Positions 63,812-64,000 of a stretch of DNA of 64,000 nucleotides are shown here, in pieces; the first letter of the stretch is position 1, and each line of letters starts with the position of its first letter. The translations under genes were made by a program, and so were the position numbers. Under the pieces are notes generated by a model. It was not told the DNA's origin, did no database searches, and saw only the letters and a list, made by a program, of their open reading frames with translations. This stretch comes from Symbiodinium natans (lineage: Eukaryota; Sar; Dinophyceae; Suessiales; Symbiodiniaceae): the NCBI GenBank assembly GCA_905221605.1, contig CAJNDS010002636.1, positions 272,160-336,159 of the forward strand, read 5' to 3'.

Positions 63812-64000
63812 GTGCGAGAAAGATCGCACGGGAACAATGCAAGACTGTTGTCTTGAATGCCAGCTAAAGACAAGTTTAGCAAGATAAGACGCGTATCAAC
63901 CGCGTTTTTTGTTTTCTTGAGTGTTGATGCAAACAGTATCGAATAGAAAAAACCTTGTTTGTCTGTGAGTTGATTTTCAATTATTATTGAACTCAAATGG
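63812..64000 (+). repeat. Truncated ~510 bp subunit at window end
   Basis: Starts with the GTGCGA hairpin and stops at the window edge. Confidence 0.9.

Larger units (their letters stand above)
51371..64000 (+). repeat. Higher-order satellite array, ~2.6-2.9 kb units
   Basis: Units start at GGTGT(T/C)GATTCG near 51371, 53953, 56671, 59408 and 62318; the last runs off the window. Each unit is a T/G-rich spacer (with a nested ~37 bp CTTCATTTTTGGTCGCTGTG(T)GTGCC repeat and a GT microsatellite) followed by two ~510 bp subunits and a ~240 bp link. The first unit lacks ~170 bp between GAAAATT words at ~51553. Open frames inside (141-codon minus frames, Cys/Val/Phe-rich plus frames) change by frameshift between units, so I do not call them genes. 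Confidence 0.92.

Overview
The window looks like the end of a nuclear chromosome of a dinoflagellate, most probably Symbiodiniaceae-like. It opens with degenerate CCCTAAA telomere repeat in the orientation expected at a left chromosome end. The genes are intron-rich. Wherever homology fixes the exon edges, introns begin with GT, GC or GA and end in AG followed by G, often with short direct repeats at the two intron ends. That splice code is the one described for symbiotic dinoflagellates. The species is inferred, not shown.

Layout. (1) 1-3.6 kb: subtelomere of telomere-type repeats in both orientations, C-rich tracts, a degenerate ~290 bp repeat and a perfect 32 bp palindrome. (2) 3.67-22.23 kb, minus strand: a large extracellular-type gene made of six CUB-like modules followed by about one and a half MAM domains. 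Its coding matter is tiny exons (11 to 468 nt), and its introns are packed with interstitial TTTAGGG/CCCTAAA blocks. (3) 22.4-25.3 kb: no recognised gene; a long CAG tract. (4) 25.3-27.6 kb, minus: three exons of one or two unrecognised proteins. (5) 28.53-31.93 kb, minus: a complete nine-exon gene model for a 764-residue secreted right-handed beta-helix protein. (6) 31.9-34.9 kb: microsatellites and minisatellites. (7) 34.9-50.4 kb: a ~6.7 kb segment present twice in direct orientation with 2.1 kb between the copies. Each copy carries a ~245 bp tandem array, a ~540 bp tandem array, a stem-loop with an AT-rich TATT-containing loop, and a replication-initiator (Rep) gene with HUH endonuclease and superfamily-3 helicase motifs. 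(8) 51.4 kb to the end: a higher-order satellite of ~2.6-2.9 kb units, each holding two ~510 bp subunits, running off the window.

The most interesting object is the Rep segment. The Rep proteins belong to the type found in circular single-stranded DNA viruses and plasmids and appear intact in both copies. Each carries a predicted host-style GC-AG intron near the N-terminus and lies ~230-330 bp downstream of an origin-like hairpin. This could be an endogenised or domesticated CRESS-type replicon or a rolling-circle transposon now resident in the dinoflagellate genome. The second notable object is the CUB-MAM gene, where paralogous modules of constant total length (277 nt) show an intron moved by 18 nt, an extra intron, 11 nt candidate micro-exons and one apparently broken splice donor. 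Nearly everything else is repeat DNA, and most long open frames in it are by-products of low complexity.
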